In this document: positions 32,982 to 35,419 of the stretch, piece after piece | Layout of the letters: every line of letters begins with the position of its first letter | Position numbering within the stretch: position 1 is the first letter of the stretch | NCBI GenBank assembly: GCA_006226345.1 | Contig: SBHD01000009.1 | Coordinates: 1 to 35,419 of the forward strand | Direction of reading: 5' to 3' | DNA from: Bacteroidota bacterium | Lineage (GTDB): Bacteria; Bacteroidota; Bacteroidia; Chitinophagales; Saprospiraceae | DNA length: 35,419 nt | Made by a program: the position numbers and the translations under genes | The notes under the pieces: model-generated | What the model saw: only the letters and a program-made list of their open reading frames with translations | What the model was told of the DNA's origin: nothing | Databases searched by the model: none

Positions 32982-35419
32982 GCGTGTTTGTTGTATTCCT
33001 TGATTACGGATTTTTGTTGTTTATCCAATATTTTCTGGCGAGCCAGGGCGTGGTTTATTCTGGAGGTATTGAACGATACGGTAACCTTGGTTCCGGTGGA
33101 AAGGGGATCGGTTTTTTGTAAATCGCAGACGGATAATTGCAGATCCAGATCGAAAAGTTGGTTCAGGACAGCTGCTTTATTTTGTAACATCCGTATGCCT
33201 TTGGATCTGTGTTTTTTCCCAACGCCGCGATTTTGATCGTGCTGTTTTGCATGAATCCCAGGACCATTATCTGTAATTGTGCAATAAATATAATCTCCAT
33301 CCTGGTGATAAGCGATGCTAATGCTGGAAATGCTGTCGGTTGCATTTCCATGGATAGTTGCGTTTTCCAGGATTGGCTGCAGAAATAGGGCGGGGAAGGC
33401 GAGGTCCCCCGGTATGGTATCGGCGCCGGAAATGGTGTATTCAAAGTGGGTATCGCCGTACCGAAGCTGGGCAAGTTCGAGGTAGTCTTTATGGTAAGCT
33501 ACCTCCTCGGAAAACGGGATAAAGGTTTGTTCGGAGTAGTCCAGCGTTTTACGCAGCAGTTGCGTAAAAGTGGCGTTGTAGATACTGGCCCTAGTTGGGC
33601 TGGGCGGGTAGAAAAAGCGTTGTATGGCATTGATTGAATTTCCGATAAAATGCGGGTTGATCTGTGCCTGTAGCGCGATCAGCCGGAGTTGGGCAACAAG
33701 GGCATTCATATCCCGGAGTTTGAGTTGTGTGCGGAAGAAGCGGTACACGCCGTATCCCGTCAACATCCAAATGCCCAGCCAAAACCAAAAGGTTTTAAAC
33801 CAGGGAGTGGGCATAACTACGGCCCATTCCCCAGGGAGTGGACTTCGGATACCATTTTGTGTGCATGCAGTTACCTGAAGTTTGTATTTGCCGGGCGGCA
33901 TGTGCACCCCGAAGTCCAGGCTGCTCTTGTATATCCGGGCGGTGTCTGTTTTGCCTTTAAAACCGCTTCCGATCCAGGTGAGCAGGTTATCGGTGGTTAG
34001 CCATTGCAGTGGAGGAAGGACTTCGGTAATCAAACAATCAAACCACAAATTACCCCGGCTTCTGTAATTGAGTCCGGCAAAATCCACTTCTACCAGAGAT
34101 GCTTCACCGGGTAATGTCGTCGTACGATTTTCTCCTGTTTCAGTTGGGAGGTGAATTTGCTGAATAGTGTCGTTTTGTTGATACCGAATACCGGTGATCA
34201 GAGTGGAGAAGCCTGCTATTGAAGCATCTGTATTGAGGAGCATGCGGGTAAGCCCGGTGGTAGTTGCAGCCCAAAGGGTATCCTGGTACACATAAATGGC
34301 GCGCACATCATCATTGGCAAGGCCATCATTATGATTGTATTTAATGAGATCCCAGGTAGTTGGGTTAACGCCAATTACCCCCTGATTGGTGGATAGCCAT
34401 AATTGTCCGCTGTTCTCCCGGAAGATGGCGTGGATATTATGCACGGGCTTGGGCAGAAAGTCATTTGCAGGTTGCACACTGATAACCTGACCGCCAGCGA
34501 CTTTAACTTTCAGCAGATCGGCCTCAGGAGTGGCCACCCAAAGGGTATTCGCCCCTCCGTTCTGAATGGCGATAATCCTGCTTTTCAAGCTTGGAAAAGT
34601 GTGTCCCCAATTCTTTTTAAAGCCATCTGCAGAAGTATATAGGCCATCTATACCACCTGCCCAGATCAGATTTTCAGAATCCGTTCCCAGCGCAGTAATG
34701 CGTTGTTCAAACCGTTCTTGTATCTGCTGGGTTTTCAGATCCAGGGTAAATAGCCTGGCTGATGTGCCACACCATATCAGGTTATCCTGTTTCAGCAGGA
34801 CTTTGGGGCTTCCGCCGAATCCCAAAGGTGTCGTTTCTCCGGACGCGGTAACAGCAAAAACGGCTTCATCGGTAAGCACATAATAATAATCGGGTGCTAT
34901 AGGTAAAATGCTCAGGATCCGGTTGTATCCATCGATAGATTCTAACTGATGGATCGTATGTTTCCCGTCTTGCAAGATATTCAGATTCCCTTCGTCATCA
35001 CCGAACAGGATCCGGCCTTTATCGTCCCGTATGACCGCAGACAGATTTTCTGAGAGCAATCCGTCTTTCTTATAATAACTGATCGGTGTGTTATGAGGTA
35101 ATCCATAAATCCCGTCGTCAAGTGTACAGAACCAGAAGGTGCCCTGGCGGTCTTCAAACATGTAGGTTGTTTTCTTCCCGGGGAGATATATTTTGGGATT
35201 GGATAGATCCCGATTGGGGTTATCAAAACAAATCGCTCCAAGTTTTGGGGAGCAGACCCAGAAGCGGCCGGAACGGTCGATAGAAATTCTGCCACTTATA
35301 TTGAATATAGTATCTATAATTTTTAATTTTTTGCCATTTAATTCGAGCAATACAATCTTGTCTCTAAAAGAATATAATATTTTGTCTTTATTTACTTCAA
35401 TACTCGTCAAGATAGCCGC
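32978..35419 (-). CDS. Two-component propeller sensor histidine kinase (LytS type), N-terminus missing
   Basis: The frame is open to the right edge, so the signal peptide and first blades lie outside; the apparent TTG start at 35410 is not trusted. Counting from it, residues 1-430 are Reg_prop-type beta-propeller repeats (W-F-C-T-L-D-D-G-I-Y-G-L, L-W-L-S-T-N-Q-G-V). A Y_Y_Y-like domain follows (about 445-530), then one transmembrane helix (about 540-559) and a His_kinase domain with H587 in Q-I-N-P-H-F. The ATPase N-box is L-Q-P-I-L-E-N-A (N683), with D-N-G-P-G at 714-718. The propeller would sense a ligand in the periplasm and pass phosphate to the LytTR regulator encoded next. The kinase stop overlaps the regulator start. 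Confidence 0.94.
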   Translation of the reverse strand, partial: AAILTSIEVNKDKILYSFRDKIVLLELNGKKLKIIDTIFNISGRISIDRSGRFWVCSPKLGAICFDNPNRDLSNPKIYLPGKKTTYMFEDRQGTFWFCTLDDGIYGLPHNTPISYYKKDGLLSENLSAVIRDDKGRILFGDDEGNLNILQDGKHTIHQLESIDGYNRILSILPIAPDYYYVLTDEAVFAVTASGETTPLGFGGSPKVLLKQDNLIWCGTSARLFTLDLKTQQIQERFEQRITALGTDSENLIWAGGIDGLYTSADGFKKNWGHTFPSLKSRIIAIQNGGANTLWVATPEADLLKVKVAGGQVISVQPANDFLPKPVHNIHAIFRENSGQLWLSTNQGVIGVNPTTWDLIKYNHNDGLANDDVRAIYVYQDTLWAATTTGLTRMLLNTDASIAGFSTLITGIRYQQNDTIQQIHLPTETGENRTTTLPGEASLVEVDFAGLNYRSRGNLWFDCLITEVLPPLQWLTTDNLLTWIGSGFKGKTDTARIYKSSLDFGVHMPPGKYKLQVTACTQNGIRSPLPGEWAVVMPTPWFKTFWFWLGIWMLTGYGVYRFFRTQLKLRDMNALVAQLRLIALQAQINPHFIGNSINAIQRFFYPPSPTRASIYNATFTQLLRKTLDYSEQTFIPFSEEVAYHKDYLELAQLRYGDTHFEYTISGADTIPGDLAFPALFLQPILENATIHGNATDSISSISIAYHQDGDYIYCTITDNGPGIHAKQHDQNRGVGKKHRSKGIRMLQNKAAVLNQLFDLDLQLSVCDLQKTDPLSTGTKVTVSFNTSRINHALARQKILDKQQKSVIKEYNKHA

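Noticed and set aside
1-35419. Insertion sequence, prophage or integrative element
   Set aside because: No transposase, integrase or phage gene and no long terminal inverted repeats were seen; gene content is chromosomal housekeeping plus surface proteins.

Overview
The window looks like chromosomal DNA of a Bacteroidota bacterium, most likely Saprospiria-like. Reasons: several proteins carry type IX secretion (T9SS) C-terminal sorting domains; a CarboxypepD_reg/plug/beta-barrel outer-membrane protein is present; a LytS/LytTR pair has a beta-propeller sensor; the succinate dehydrogenase cytochrome b is of the b558 type; promoters resemble the Bacteroidota TTG-N17-23-TAnnTTTG consensus; and start codons mostly lack Shine-Dalgarno sequences. 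All identifications come from reading the sequence; no database search was run.

Left part (1-8075, all minus strand): sdhA (cut by the window edge) and sdhC; cytidine deaminase cdd with an unidentified secreted protein and a membrane protein that carries an effector-associated-domain-like N-terminus; pnp with an Arg/Gly-rich tail; rpsO with its own terminator and a long leader containing an inverted array of 8-bp units; and mazG. Middle (8320-23301): a giant T9SS type B adhesin-like protein of about 2,526 residues with 17 tandem domains, CorA on the plus strand (GTG start, good promoter), a 1,333-residue Asp-box/PKD/LamG T9SS protein, and a secreted alpha/beta hydrolase.

Between 23302 and 23993 lies an AT-rich, gene-free region with several DnaA-box-like sequences. 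Gene direction switches here: almost everything to the left is on the minus strand, and the next stretch to the right is on the plus strand. This is a candidate chromosomal origin, or alternatively a DnaA-controlled nrd promoter. To its right (23994-29328, plus strand) are nrdB, a YegP/DUF1508 protein, two exported proteins and nrdA. nrdA and nrdB are a class Ia pair whose key residues look eukaryote-like.

Right part: a heptamer-based inverted repeat and a strong terminator follow nrdA. Next comes a TonB-receptor-like outer-membrane beta-barrel gene whose single reading frame is interrupted by two in-frame TAA codons, with no frameshift. A convergent LytTR response regulator and propeller histidine kinase, overlapping by 4 bp, run off the right edge.

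The most unusual items are the putative origin, the twice-stopped receptor gene, the EAD-like membrane protein, the 17-domain adhesin, and the inverted short-unit arrays next to rpsO and nrdA.
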